The translations under genes and the position numbers were made by a program. Source: Chloroflexi bacterium HGW-Chloroflexi-3 (GTDB lineage: Bacteria > Chloroflexota > Anaerolineae > Anaerolineales > Anaerolineaceae). Taken from it: a stretch of 64,000 nt of DNA. Of this stretch, positions 10,254 to 19,810 are shown in pieces. Under the pieces are notes generated by a model, which was given only the letters and a program-made list of their open reading frames with translations, had not been told where the DNA came from and searched no databases. Where the stretch lies: the NCBI GenBank assembly GCA_002842045.1, contig PHBX01000016.1:62001-126000 (forward strand), written 5' to 3'. Each line of letters starts with the position of its first letter. The stretch's first letter is position 1.

Positions 10254-11180
10254 ATGAAGAGAGATTTTATTGCCATCACAGATTACTCCTCATCTGACTT
10301 GCAAAACATGCTGGATTTAGCGATAGATCTAAAAAAGGAGTGGAAAACTGGAGGAAATCAACCCATTCTAAAAAACAAAGTGATGAGTATGATTTTCCAA
10401 AAACCTAGTTTAAGAACCAGAGTTAGTTTTGATATGGCTATGCGACACCTTGGCGGTGATGCGCTGTATCTTTCTCCAAGCGAAATTGGTTTAGGAAAGC
10501 GTGAATCAATTGCGGATGTAGCCAGGGTTATTTCTGGTTATGTGGATATCATTATGGCACGTGTGTTTGACCATGAGCATGTTGTCGAATTAGCTAAATG
10601 GGCAAATATTCCTGTAATAAATGGTTTGAGTGATTACAATCACCCTTGTCAGGCAATGGCTGATGCCCTGACCATAATTGAAAATTTTGGATCAATGAAA
10701 GGTTTAAATGTAACATTCATCGGTGATGGCAATAATGTGGCAGTCTCATTGTTACACATCTGCATGAAATTGGGGGCTAATTTTACGCTTAGCGCACCAG
10801 AAGGGTATGATATGCTACCCCAGGCGGTTGAGTTAGGGCAGAAAATCGCTTTGGAGACCGGTTCTAAAATCCATTTCACCAGAGATCCACATGAAGCTGT
10901 GAAAAATGCTCATGTTATTTACACAGATACCTGGACTTCGATGGGTCAGGAAGAAGAAGCAAAAAAACGTGAAGCAGTTTTTCCACCCTATCAGGTAAAT
11001 GAAAAACTTGTGAATGAAGCAGATAAAGATGCGATCGTATTGCATTGTTTACCAGCCCACCGTGATCAGGAAATAACAAATGCAGTTGCCGACGGATCTC
11101 ATTCCCGATTATTCCCTCAGGCTCATAATCGCCTGCATGCACAAAAAGCTATTATCGTAAATCTACTTAAAGGAATTTAA
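10254..11180 (+). CDS. argF: Ornithine carbamoyltransferase
   Basis: 308-residue enzyme that makes citrulline from ornithine and carbamoyl phosphate. The carbamoyl-phosphate loop reads SLRTR (the usual Ser-Thr-Arg-Thr-Arg with Leu at the second place). HPCQAMADALT and HCLPAHRDQEI are the ornithine-side signatures that separate it from aspartate carbamoyltransferase. An AGGAG site lies 6 nt before the ATG. It is followed 4 nt later by ornithine aminotransferase, so both ornithine-consuming enzymes share a transcript. Whether it works in synthesis or in arginine breakdown cannot be decided. Confidence 0.95.
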   Translation: MKRDFIAITDYSSSDLQNMLDLAIDLKKEWKTGGNQPILKNKVMSMIFQKPSLRTRVSFDMAMRHLGGDALYLSPSEIGLGKRESIADVARVISGYVDIIMARVFDHEHVVELAKWANIPVINGLSDYNHPCQAMADALTIIENFGSMKGLNVTFIGDGNNVAVSLLHICMKLGANFTLSAPEGYDMLPQAVELGQKIALETGSKIHFTRDPHEAVKNAHVIYTDTWTSMGQEEEAKKREAVFPPYQVNEKLVNEADKDAIVLHCLPAHRDQEITNAVADGSHSRLFPQAHNRLHAQKAIIVNLLKGI

Positions 11181-11184
11181 ATTA

Positions 11185-12387
11185 ATGGAATCAAAAAAAT
11201 ATATTGAATTAGAAGAACATTATGGTGCCCACAATTATCATCCCCTCGACGTTGTCATCGAACGGGGAGAAGGTGTTTGGGTTTATGATGTTGAAGGAAA
11301 TAAATATTTGGATTGTCTCAGTGCTTATTCTGCTCTTAACCAAGGGCATGTCCATCCAAAAATTTTAGATGCCATGATTGAACAGGCAAAAAAAGTAACA
11401 CTGACCTCAAGAGCATTTCGCAATCAACAGCTTCCCTTGTTTTACAAAGAATTATCTGAAATGACTGGCTATGAGATGTCTTTACCCATGAATAGTGGCG
11501 CAGAAGCTGTAGAAACAGCCATCAAATTAGCAAGAAAATGGGCATATAAAACCAAGAAAATCCCATACTACCAAAGTGAAATCATCGTCGCCGATGGTAA
11601 TTTCCATGGAAGAACCATAACCATCATTTCTTTTTCCACGGAAGAATATTATAAAAAAGAATTCGGTCCGTTCACGCCTGGTTTTAAAACCGTAGTATAC
11701 GGTGACCTGAATTCTTTAGAAATTGCAATAACACCAAACACAGCTGCAATCATGTTAGAACCTATCCAGGGTGAAGGAGGTGTAATCATTCCACCCAATG
11801 GATATTTACAGTCCGTCCAAAATATCTGTCAAAAGAATAATATCCTTTTCATTGCTGATGAAATTCAAACCGGTCTCGGTAGAACAGGAAAACTATTTGC
11901 CAGTCAGCATGAAAACGTTCGCCCAGATATGGTAATCATCGGTAAAGCTTTATCAGGTGGATTTTACCCAGTCTCGGCAGTTCTTGCAGATCGAGAAATA
12001 ATGGGATTATTCCAACCCGGTGAACATGGGTCAACTTTTGGTGGAAACCCTCTGGGTGCAGCTGTAGCACGAGCTGCATTGAGTGTGATTCAGGATGAAA
12101 AATTAATCGAACGTGCAGAAGAACTGGGAAATTATTTTATCGAAGAATTGAAGAAAATTTCCAATAAGCATGTAAAAGAGGTTCGTGGTAAAGGTCTCCT
12201 CATCGGTGTTGAATTAAAACCCGAAGCAGGTGGTGCAAGACGTTTTTGTGAAGTGCTAAAAGGAAAAGGTGTCCTTGCAAAAGAAACACATGATAATGTT
12301 ATTCGCTTTGCTCCCCCATTGGTTATCTCAAAAGACAATTTAGACTGGGCACTACCCATTATCGAAGAAACACTTTTGATGGATTAA
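11185..12387 (+). CDS. rocD: Ornithine aminotransferase
   Basis: 400-residue class III PLP enzyme converting ornithine and 2-oxoglutarate to glutamate semialdehyde and glutamate. It has the OAT N-terminus (EEHYGAHNYHPLDVVIERGEGVWVYD), the PLP-binding DEIQTGLGRTG and the lysine motif IIGKALSGGFYPVSAV. Length and order fit RocD rather than ArgD: the Tyr-rich N-terminal HYGAHNYHPL is typical of OAT. It lies 4 nt after argF, with AAGGA near the end of argF as its ribosome site. A strong terminator follows. Confidence 0.94.
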   Translation: MESKKYIELEEHYGAHNYHPLDVVIERGEGVWVYDVEGNKYLDCLSAYSALNQGHVHPKILDAMIEQAKKVTLTSRAFRNQQLPLFYKELSEMTGYEMSLPMNSGAEAVETAIKLARKWAYKTKKIPYYQSEIIVADGNFHGRTITIISFSTEEYYKKEFGPFTPGFKTVVYGDLNSLEIAITPNTAAIMLEPIQGEGGVIIPPNGYLQSVQNICQKNNILFIADEIQTGLGRTGKLFASQHENVRPDMVIIGKALSGGFYPVSAVLADREIMGLFQPGEHGSTFGGNPLGAAVARAALSVIQDEKLIERAEELGNYFIEELKKISNKHVKEVRGKGLLIGVELKPEAGGARRFCEVLKGKGVLAKETHDNVIRFAPPLVISKDNLDWALPIIEETLLMD

Positions 12388-12402
12388 CAAAACAAAATCA
12401 TC

Positions 12403-12427
12403 AACCGCCTTGAAAAAGGCGGTTTTT
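12403..12427 (+). terminator. Intrinsic terminator after argF-rocD
   Basis: A perfect 9-bp stem, AACCGCCTT / AAGGCGGTT with a GAAA tetraloop, runs straight into a T run. It ends the argF-rocD transcript before pyk. Confidence 0.92.
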
Positions 12428-12489
12428 CATCATCTCGTAACAAAATGGTCTAAAATTATCATATCAATGAATAATGGAAATCAGGTGAA

Positions 12490-13947
12490 ATGATGGATAG
12501 AAGAGCAAAAATAATAGCCACTTTGGGTCCAAGTAGTGATAACGAGGATATCTTAAGAAAATTAATCCTTGAAGGTCTTGACATTGTACGATTAAACTTT
12601 TCTCATGGAAGTCATGAGAACCATTTAAAAAGTATTGAATTAGTCAGAAAGTTATCGAAAGAACTACATAAACCTATTACGATCCTGCAAGACCTACAAG
12701 GACCTAAATTACGGGTAGGTAAGCTACCATCTGAAGGTATCCAACTTGAAAAAGATCAAACTGTTGCATTAACCCCAGTAGATATAGATGAGCCTATTGA
12801 AATTACTAAATCCACTACGATAACACTTCCATTGGACGTACCAAATCTCGCCAGAAGTGTAAATCCCAAAGATCGTATTCTCCTGGATGATGGAAATTTG
12901 GAATTAGAAGTAATTAATGTAGTTAAAGATACAGTTTTTGCGAAAGTAGTCTTAGGTGGCATTTTAACCTCCAATAAAGGCGTGAATCTGCCGGGGACTG
13001 ATTTAAAGATTCCTGGGTTCACTGAAAAAGATAAAGAAGATCTGGAATTTGGTTTGAAAAATGGTATTGATGCTGTGGCAATTTCCTTTGTTTCCGGTCC
13101 AGAGGATGTGTTAAAAGTCAAAGCAACAATTCGGGAAATGGCACCTTATCGTATCCCACCACCGGTTATTGCAAAATTAGAACGACCACAAGCAATTGAA
13201 AGATTAGAAGAAATATTGGATGTAACCGATGGAGTAATGGTTGCCCGCGGTGATCTAGCCATAGAAACATCCCCTGCTTGTGTGCCCATTTTTCAAAAGA
13301 AAATTATTGACTCAGCCTATAGAAAAGCCAAATTTGTTATTACTGCGACTGAGATGTTAGATTCAATGATTACCAGTCCGCGTCCAACCAGAGCTGAAGC
13401 ATCTGATGTGGCAAATGCAATCCTGGATGGAAGTGATGCAGTAATGCTCTCGGGAGAGACGGCAGTTGGGAAATACCCACTCGAGGTCATCTCGATGATG
13501 GTTTCAATCATAAAGGAAGCTGAAGCGAATTATAAACAATGGGGATACATAAAACGCCATCCATTGGATCAGACTCAGGATGATGCTGTTGCATTAACCC
13601 GTGCAGCGGGAGAATTAGCGTTTGATCGTGATGTTGCCTATATCGCTGTTTTGACACAATCTGGAAAAACAGCTTTATTAATGTCAAAAGTTCGTCCTAA
13701 GGTGCCAATTCTTGCTTTCACTCCAGAACTAGAAACTTTTCGAATGCTTTCACTTTTTTGGGGTGTAAAACCGTATCAGGTTCCCCATGCCACTACGATA
13801 GAAGACATGGTTGCCTTTGTGGAAGAAGCGATCATTGCCTCCAATCCCATTCAAAACGGTCAGCAGATAATTTTCGTTTCTGGTTTACCAATGGGTGATA
13901 TGCGCCCACCTAACTTTTTACTATTGCATACTATAGGGAAAAAATAA
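12490..13947 (+). CDS. pyk: Pyruvate kinase
   Basis: 485-residue glycolytic enzyme making pyruvate and ATP from PEP and ADP. It shows RRAKIIATLGPSS at the start, the RLNFSHG motif, PVIAKLERPQAIE (catalytic Lys in IAKLE) and MVARGDLAIE. The metal/substrate motif ITATEMLDSM has Ser where many enzymes have Glu-Ser. The C-terminal domain (VLTQSGKTALLMSKVRPKVPI) is present. Two adjacent ATG codons (12490, 12493) follow an AGGTGA site. It stands between a terminator and the sulfurtransferase gene, 4 nt downstream. Confidence 0.95.
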   Translation: MMDRRAKIIATLGPSSDNEDILRKLILEGLDIVRLNFSHGSHENHLKSIELVRKLSKELHKPITILQDLQGPKLRVGKLPSEGIQLEKDQTVALTPVDIDEPIEITKSTTITLPLDVPNLARSVNPKDRILLDDGNLELEVINVVKDTVFAKVVLGGILTSNKGVNLPGTDLKIPGFTEKDKEDLEFGLKNGIDAVAISFVSGPEDVLKVKATIREMAPYRIPPPVIAKLERPQAIERLEEILDVTDGVMVARGDLAIETSPACVPIFQKKIIDSAYRKAKFVITATEMLDSMITSPRPTRAEASDVANAILDGSDAVMLSGETAVGKYPLEVISMMVSIIKEAEANYKQWGYIKRHPLDQTQDDAVALTRAAGELAFDRDVAYIAVLTQSGKTALLMSKVRPKVPILAFTPELETFRMLSLFWGVKPYQVPHATTIEDMVAFVEEAIIASNPIQNGQQIIFVSGLPMGDMRPPNFLLLHTIGKK

Positions 13948-13951
13948 TCTT

Positions 13952-14809
13952 ATGAAAACCTTTACAACTTTTATAGATCCAGATGAATTGGTTAAATTAC
14001 TGGATTATTCGAATTTGGTAGTCATTGATTGTCGTTTTGACCTCCTGAATCCAGATTGGGGATTCCAGGATTACCTGAAAAATCACATCCCAAACGCCAT
14101 TTATGCAGATTTGGAAAAGGATTTGTCCGGAAGTATTACCGAAGAGACTGGCAGACATCCTTTACCAGAACCTGAGAAATTTATCGAAACCTGTTCAAAT
14201 TGGGGAATTGATGAGCACAAACAGGTGGTTGTTTATGACACCAGCTCAGGGTCATTCGCCAGCCGTCTGTGGTGGATGTTGAAATATTTTGGAAATCAAA
14301 AAGTTGCCATATTGGACGGGGGTTTCTCTACCTGGCTGGGATACGGGTTCCCACAAGAATCTGGCCAAATCCATAATCAACCCTCAAAATTTATCGGATC
14401 ACCTGATCCTGAGCTAATGAAAACAACATCTCAAATGGAAACGATCATATTTAATCCAGATTACACAATCATTGATGCAAGATCAAGGGAACGCTACCTG
14501 GGATTAGAAGAGCCTTTGGATAAGGTTGCTGGTCGTATACCGAATGCTATAAATTTCTTTCATCAGAATAATTTGGATCCCAATGGGAGATTATTGCCAT
14601 TAGAGGAATTACAAGAAAAATATAACGACTTGCTTGAAGGAAATCATGATACATCTAAAGTCGTGTATTGTGGATCCGGTGTTACATCCTGCTTGAATAT
14701 TGCAGTAATGCAACACATCGGTCTAAAACCAATCCGTTTATATTTAGGTTCATGGAGTGAATGGATTAGAAATCCAAATCATCCAATTATTTCGGAAAAC
14801 ATTTCCTAA
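13952..14809 (+). CDS. Sulfurtransferase with two rhodanese domains
   Basis: 285 residues, two tandem rhodanese domains. The first (about 15-125) is inactive-like; the second carries the active-site loop CGSGVTS around residue 232. A CGSGVT loop is typical of 3-mercaptopyruvate sulfurtransferases (SseA/MPST), whereas thiosulfate sulfurtransferases usually have CRKGVT. It probably moves sulfane sulfur in the cytosol (no signal peptide). It lies 4 nt after pyk and is likely cotranscribed. Substrate choice is inferred from the loop only. Confidence 0.88.
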   Translation: MKTFTTFIDPDELVKLLDYSNLVVIDCRFDLLNPDWGFQDYLKNHIPNAIYADLEKDLSGSITEETGRHPLPEPEKFIETCSNWGIDEHKQVVVYDTSSGSFASRLWWMLKYFGNQKVAILDGGFSTWLGYGFPQESGQIHNQPSKFIGSPDPELMKTTSQMETIIFNPDYTIIDARSRERYLGLEEPLDKVAGRIPNAINFFHQNNLDPNGRLLPLEELQEKYNDLLEGNHDTSKVVYCGSGVTSCLNIAVMQHIGLKPIRLYLGSWSEWIRNPNHPIISENIS

Positions 14810-14850
14810 TTTCTTCAATAATTGGATGTTTGAAACTTTATTCCATTTAA

Positions 14851-15900
14851 TTATTTCATAAATAACGATTGATTAATTTTTTCCAGGGCATCAATTGAAG
14901 GACGCAATTTGCTGGGTTCTAAACGATTTAAAGGCTCATCAGGCAAAGAGTATCGATCAAACAATGTTTTAGCGTTAGGATCGACAAATAAGAGCCCTGT
15001 AATCAATGTATTTTCCCTTTCAGCTTCCTCCAATATTCTTAATGCTTCATAACGGTTTGTAGGATCATAATCTTTATCTAATTTCTTCATTAAAACGACA
15101 GTCCCATCATGTAGAGATACTTCCTTCGACGAACCAGGTTCGAAATCTTCAATCGTAATTTCATCCCGGGCTTGAACAAATTCTATGTCATGGAGTTGAA
15201 CTTCATGTTCCTTACCCCATAAGTACGAGTGATAGGAATTTTCTTTATTATGAAAAGTAACACAAGGACTGATTATGTCTAATACCGCCAATCCGTCATG
15301 ACTCAAAGCTGCTTTGATAAGATTTTTTAGTTGTTTTGGATCACCGGCAAACCCTCGGGCAACAAATGATGCATTTGTAACTAATGCTTCCAAACAGATG
15401 TCAACCGGCAAATATGTATTTATTCCCTGCTTTTTTAACAACAAACCTTCTTCAGCAGTTGCGGAAAACTGTCCTTTGGTTAGTCCATAAACACCATTAT
15501 TTTCAACAATATACACCATGGGCATGTTGCGTCGAGCTAAGTGTTTAAATTGCCCCATACCAATCGAAGCTGTATCCCCATCGCCACTTACACCTAACCC
15601 TTTGACGGTAATATCAGCGAATAAGCCACCTAATGCAATTGACGGCATTCTTCCGTGTAAAGCATTAAATCCAAACGATCGATTGAGAAAATACGTAGGG
15701 CTTTTACTGGAACATCCAATACCGCTAAACTTCACAATTTTTTCGGGTACAAGACCCAATTCATAACAAGCAGCCACTATCTGACTGGATATTGAATTGT
15801 GACCACATCCTTGGCACAGTGTACTCGGAGCTCCACGATAATCAGCACGGGTTAATCCTGCTGAATTTTCATTTCCTGTTCTAATCTCGGCGTCAACCAT
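14851..15900 (-). CDS. korB: 2-oxoacid:ferredoxin oxidoreductase, beta subunit
   Basis: 349-residue thiamine-diphosphate subunit. The N-terminal LCQGCGHNSI and the later IGCSSKSP supply cluster-binding Cys. The ThDP motif is GDGDTASIGMGQFKHLARRNMPMVYIVENNGVYGLTKGQ in outline, with the GDG...NN pattern. With the alpha subunit it oxidises a 2-oxoacid to the acyl-CoA plus CO2 and reduces ferredoxin. The start overlaps the korA stop by 1 nt (TAATG). The sequence is closer to 2-oxoglutarate-type KorB than to pyruvate-type PorB, but the substrate is not certain. Confidence 0.9.
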   Translation of the reverse strand: MVDAEIRTGNENSAGLTRADYRGAPSTLCQGCGHNSISSQIVAACYELGLVPEKIVKFSGIGCSSKSPTYFLNRSFGFNALHGRMPSIALGGLFADITVKGLGVSGDGDTASIGMGQFKHLARRNMPMVYIVENNGVYGLTKGQFSATAEEGLLLKKQGINTYLPVDICLEALVTNASFVARGFAGDPKQLKNLIKAALSHDGLAVLDIISPCVTFHNKENSYHSYLWGKEHEVQLHDIEFVQARDEITIEDFEPGSSKEVSLHDGTVVLMKKLDKDYDPTNRYEALRILEEAERENTLITGLLFVDPNAKTLFDRYSLPDEPLNRLEPSKLRPSIDALEKINQSLFMK

Positions 15901-17744
15901 TATTTTTTCTCCTCATCTTTGCGGATTTCATTTACAATCCATTTTGCCGTTAACGGTAGCCCATCCACTTTGGTAATATTTCTGAATTTAATAGCTTCAT
16001 CCGGAGCCTTCAAAGTTAATAATTGTGCAAGTTGACCATCTCGATTTAGCTCAACAATGAAGATTCTTTCATGCGATTGAAGAAAATCGATAACCTCATC
16101 ATGAAGTGGGACGGTTCTAATTCTCATATAGTCAAAACTTAAATTTTCTGCAAACAATATGTCTAAAGCTTCTTCGACAGGAAATGACGCTGATCCAACA
16201 CAGATAATGCCACTTTTTGAATTATTTGTTTTTGTTAAAGGTTTTGGAAGATATTTTTTCCCATTCTCAAATTTCCTTTTAATCCGCATTAAGCTTTCTT
16301 CCCAAATTTTTGGATCCTCTGTGTACTTTGCATATTCATCATGTCCTGTGCCACGAGTAAAATATGCCGCTTTTGGATGAAGATTTCCAACCAGAGTTCG
16401 ATAAGTGATTCCATCTCCATCGAGATCTTTATACCGTCCAAATTCATTCTGATATTTATCCAGCATTTTTTGTAAATCTTCTTCCCATAATATTTTTCCA
16501 CGATCGATTGGCTGATCAGGATAAATAAATTTTGGTGTCATCCATTCATTCATGCCTAAGTCCAGATCTGACATCACAACGACCGGTGTCTGTAACCTTT
16601 CAGCGATATCAAAAGCCTTCCAACCAAATTCGAAGCATTCATTTACCGATCCAGGAAAAAGCATTATGTTGTCTGTATCTCCATGACCCATGAATTTTAC
16701 AAATGTAATATCACCTTGCGCTGTCCTGGTTGGTAACCCGGTACTAGGCCCAACTCTCTGGACATTCCAGAGCACTACGGGGATTTCAGCATAATAAGCA
16801 AGACCTATAAATTCTGTCATCAAACTTAATCCTGGACCTGAAGTTGAGGTCATCGATCTCAAACCACCCCATCCAGCCCCGATAGCCATTCCAATCGCTG
16901 CTAACTCATCTTCCGCTTGAACAATTACAGATGTTTGCTTCCCGGTAACAAGGTCAGTTCTCAGTTCAGGAATATATTCATGTAAAGATTCTGCTAGTGA
17001 AGAAGCTGGTGTAATCGGATACCAGGCAGTAAATTGAACCCCACCAAATATGGAACCCAAAGCGCCAGCAGTGTTTCCATCCGACATGATCCAGTCTTCA
17101 TTTCCCTGCATTGGTTCAACATAATATGGATCTGATTTTTTTAGATTTTCCTTAGCCCATTCAGAAGATTTTCCAATAACATCCATGTTTAGATTTACAG
17201 GTTTTTCTTTGTTCTTGAAATGGAAACGTAATGCTTCTTGTATTACATCAATAGGAATCCCCAGCATTTGAGCCAGAATGCCTACATAAACCATGTTAGA
17301 AATATAATCTTTAAGACTGGGTGAAACTTCAGATTCTTTGATAATTTTTCGAATCGGCATTGGATAGCAGACGATATCATCTCTGGTGTTGGCAAATTTC
17401 ATATCATCGGGGTAAAAAAGCACTCCGCCTGGAACAATGTATTCGATTTCTTTATTGATGGTTGATGGGTTCATAGCAACCACAATATCATCTTCTTCCA
17501 CACGAGCTAAATAACCCTTCTCGCTCAATCTCAAAGTGTACCAGGTAGGCAAACCTTGAATATTAGAAGGAAAAATGTTCTTTCCGGATACCGGAATCCC
17601 CATTTTAAAAAAGGTACGCATTAAAGTAGTGTTAGCAGTCGCACTTCCAGATCCATTAACTGTGCTGAAAGTTATACAAAAATCATTGATAATCTTCTGC
17701 TTTTTTAAGAGTTTTTGCTCTGAGGAATTTTGTGTCTTAGTCAT
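15900..17744 (-). CDS. korA: 2-oxoacid:ferredoxin oxidoreductase, fused gamma-alpha subunit
   Basis: 614 residues. The first ~190 form the gamma domain (GSGSATANTTLMRTFFKMGIPVSGKNIFPSNIQG). The alpha domain begins at about 215 with GNTAGALGSIFGGVQFTAWYPITPASSLAESL, and EDELAAIGMAIGAGWGGLRSMTSTSGPG is the pyrimidine-binding core. No ferredoxin (delta) domain is present, so electrons probably go to a free ferredoxin. It lies 26 nt after the GntR-type regulator gene and is followed directly by korB. The gene order suggests regulation of ferredoxin-linked oxoacid metabolism by that regulator. Confidence 0.92.
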   Translation of the reverse strand: MTKTQNSSEQKLLKKQKIINDFCITFSTVNGSGSATANTTLMRTFFKMGIPVSGKNIFPSNIQGLPTWYTLRLSEKGYLARVEEDDIVVAMNPSTINKEIEYIVPGGVLFYPDDMKFANTRDDIVCYPMPIRKIIKESEVSPSLKDYISNMVYVGILAQMLGIPIDVIQEALRFHFKNKEKPVNLNMDVIGKSSEWAKENLKKSDPYYVEPMQGNEDWIMSDGNTAGALGSIFGGVQFTAWYPITPASSLAESLHEYIPELRTDLVTGKQTSVIVQAEDELAAIGMAIGAGWGGLRSMTSTSGPGLSLMTEFIGLAYYAEIPVVLWNVQRVGPSTGLPTRTAQGDITFVKFMGHGDTDNIMLFPGSVNECFEFGWKAFDIAERLQTPVVVMSDLDLGMNEWMTPKFIYPDQPIDRGKILWEEDLQKMLDKYQNEFGRYKDLDGDGITYRTLVGNLHPKAAYFTRGTGHDEYAKYTEDPKIWEESLMRIKRKFENGKKYLPKPLTKTNNSKSGIICVGSASFPVEEALDILFAENLSFDYMRIRTVPLHDEVIDFLQSHERIFIVELNRDGQLAQLLTLKAPDEAIKFRNITKVDGLPLTAKWIVNEIRKDEEKK

Positions 17745-17770
17745 TATCTCTCCAACGATCAGTAATTAAA

Positions 17771-18472
17771 TTATTCAAAAGTTTGAGAAGGTATAGATTT
17801 ATTGTTTTTTATCATTAAGTTTTTGTGTTCAAGAAATGCTTCGAGAGCATAAGGAATATTCCCGGATTGAATACCCTCATAAACAAGTCGATGAAAATGC
17901 CAGACTCGTTTCAGGTAGTCCAGATCATTAATAATGGCATAGCCTTGATATTCGTAAATATCCCAATAAACTGAAAAAATTGACTGGACAAAAGGATTTT
18001 GAATTTTCGAGAAGATTATTGCGTGAAATTCGCGATGCTCTGCGTGTGGTAATTTAGGGGGTCTGGATATTATTTTTTCTTCAGCTCTTAAGACAATATT
18101 GTTTAATTGATCAATATCATTTTTTGTCAATTTAGCAACTGATTCAAGAAAATAAGCTCCCTCTAGATGGTTTCGCATATCCCTGAATTGTTCAAAATAA
18201 TCAGAAGAAATGGTTATAGCATAAGAAGCAGATAATAAAAGGGTAGGGGTAAAGCAATATGGCAACCACCGAATTCCAGTTTTTGGTTTTACCTCAACAA
18301 AACCCAAAACTCTGGCAACTTCTAATTGTTCTCTCAAACTGGCGACACTAACCTGCAATTCTTTACTGAGTACTGTTAATGCTGGAATTCTTTCTTCCCC
18401 CGATAAAGATTTTTCGGCTATATACCTGAGAAATTCCGATAAATGGTTGGTTGAATTTGCGAATATCATCAT
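17771..18472 (-). CDS. GntR-family regulator with FCD effector domain
   Basis: About 233 residues. An N-terminal winged helix (SGEERIPALTVLSKELQVSVASLREQLEVARVLGFVEVKPKTGIRWLP) is followed by an all-helical FCD domain. The metal/ligand residues there include the Asp/His set DMRNHLEG, HREFHAIIF and FHRLVYEG. The frame is open to a TTG at 18490, but the tandem ATG at 18472/18469 fits the mapped promoter better; no clear ribosome site is visible. First gene of a gntR-korA-korB run, so it probably senses an organic acid and controls these genes. It is preceded by a strong promoter and a palindrome. Confidence 0.85.
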   Translation of the reverse strand: MMIFANSTNHLSEFLRYIAEKSLSGEERIPALTVLSKELQVSVASLREQLEVARVLGFVEVKPKTGIRWLPYCFTPTLLLSASYAITISSDYFEQFRDMRNHLEGAYFLESVAKLTKNDIDQLNNIVLRAEEKIISRPPKLPHAEHREFHAIIFSKIQNPFVQSIFSVYWDIYEYQGYAIINDLDYLKRVWHFHRLVYEGIQSGNIPYALEAFLEHKNLMIKNNKSIPSQTFE

Positions 18473-18498
18473 TAAATAATCGAAAAACAAATAATCTG

Positions 18499-18516
18499 AT
18501 TAATCGGATGATTAAT
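18499..18516. promoter_or_regulatory. Perfect palindrome, probable operator of the GntR-type gene
   Basis: ATTAATC-GGAT-GATTAAT: two 7-bp inverted arms around a 4-nt centre. It sits between the -10 box and the first codons of the regulator gene, where a bound dimer would block transcription. Autoregulation is inferred. Confidence 0.6.
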
Positions 18517-18527
18517 ACTTAATAGTC

Positions 18528-18557
18528 AGTATAGCATTTTTGCATCTGTATAGTCAA
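18528..18557 (-). promoter_or_regulatory. Sigma-70 promoter of gntR-korA-korB
   Basis: On the minus strand TTGACT, an 18-nt spacer and TATACT. The start point would fall near 18521, just before the palindrome at 18499-18516. Confidence 0.75.
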
Positions 18558-18607
18558 GAGAACTATGTAATGCTATCCTTATACATTTAATCCGGATTTT
18601 ATGTGAT

Positions 18608-19810
18608 TTATGAATCCACTGATTGAATGGCTAGACAACCGAATTCTTCAATCACGCATAATAAACTTGCAACGGCAATTGGGAGCACTCCTTCATCAAA
18701 ATCAAACCTTGGATGATGATGCCCATAAATCAGGTTCTTATCAGGATTTGCTGATCCAACGAAATAAAAACAACCAGGAACTTTATTCAAGAAATAGGAG
18801 AAATCTTCTGATCCCATAGTTTTAAAATTCAGATCAACTGAAAAAGAAGGAAATAATTTTTGAATGACATGTTGAAGGTCAGTTGCTATTTTTGAATTAT
18901 TTATAACAGCAGGTGTCACCTCGTCTAAAGAAAATTCAATTTTACAGCCCATACCATCACCCACTGATTTGGAAATTTTTTCCAAATGTTTAATGATTTC
19001 AAACCGAATTTGAGGATCAAAGGTCCGAATCGTTCCGGTAAGGTATACAGAATCGGGAATTACATTGAAAGTTGACCCACCTTTTATGCTACCAAAACTG
19101 ACAACAGCATTATCAAGAGGAGAAATATTTCTGCTCACAATGGTCTGTATTGTCGATATAATCTGAGCAGCACAAACGATTGGATCAGTTGCTTGATGCG
19201 GCAATCCCCCATGACCGCCTTTACCATTCACAATGATCTCAAAAGTATCAGCACTGGCCATCATTGAACCAGAATTCACCCCAATCCAACCCAGAGGTTT
19301 TTCATTCCAAATATGCAACCCTAAACAATAATCAGGTCGAGGATTTTCTAAAACACCATCTTCGATCGTCGCTAGAGCGCCACCAAGCCCCTCTTCTGCA
19401 GGTTGAAAAATAATTTTAATAGTTCCGTTTAATTGGTCCTGGAAAGTACTCAGGATTTTTGCAATAGTTAGTCCAATAGCCATATGTCCATCATGACCAC
19501 AGGCATGCATAATTCCTTCATTCTTTGACGCAAAATTGGAGGTATTTTCTTCATGGATAGGTAAAGCATCCATGTCAAATCTTAATAAAAGAGTTGGTCC
19601 ATCAGAAGTACCTTTCAGGACACCAAGAACCCCTGTTTTTCCAATATTTTTTTTTACCTCAAAATTAAGATTAATTAATTCTTTGGCGATTATTTCTGAA
19701 GTTCTAATTTCCTGGAAACCTAACTCGGGGTGTTGATGAAAATCCCTTCTAAAACTAACCGAATAATTAAAATTTTCATTCGCTAATTGGAATAATTTAT
19801 TTTCTGTCAT
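18608..19810 (-). CDS. M20-family amidohydrolase (HipO/IlvE-acyl type)
   Basis: 400-residue zinc-type amidohydrolase of the M20D group (N-acyl amino acid, hippurate or IAA-amino acid hydrolases). Motifs: FHQHPELGFQE at the N-terminus, RFDMDALP, metal ligands in HACGHDGHMA, the Glu pair in PAEEGLGGA, the dimerisation-domain GKGGHGGLPH and the late His in GSEDFSYF ... HHPRFD. A longer frame (to 19870) lies inside ricT; I chose the ATG at 19810, which gives the normal family N-terminus and a 14-nt overlap with ricT. No signal peptide. Last gene of the nuoB operon; substrate unknown. Confidence 0.9.
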   Translation of the reverse strand: MTENKLFQLANENFNYSVSFRRDFHQHPELGFQEIRTSEIIAKELINLNFEVKKNIGKTGVLGVLKGTSDGPTLLLRFDMDALPIHEENTSNFASKNEGIMHACGHDGHMAIGLTIAKILSTFQDQLNGTIKIIFQPAEEGLGGALATIEDGVLENPRPDYCLGLHIWNEKPLGWIGVNSGSMMASADTFEIIVNGKGGHGGLPHQATDPIVCAAQIISTIQTIVSRNISPLDNAVVSFGSIKGGSTFNVIPDSVYLTGTIRTFDPQIRFEIIKHLEKISKSVGDGMGCKIEFSLDEVTPAVINNSKIATDLQHVIQKLFPSFSVDLNFKTMGSEDFSYFLNKVPGCFYFVGSANPDKNLIYGHHHPRFDFDEGVLPIAVASLLCVIEEFGCLAIQSVDS

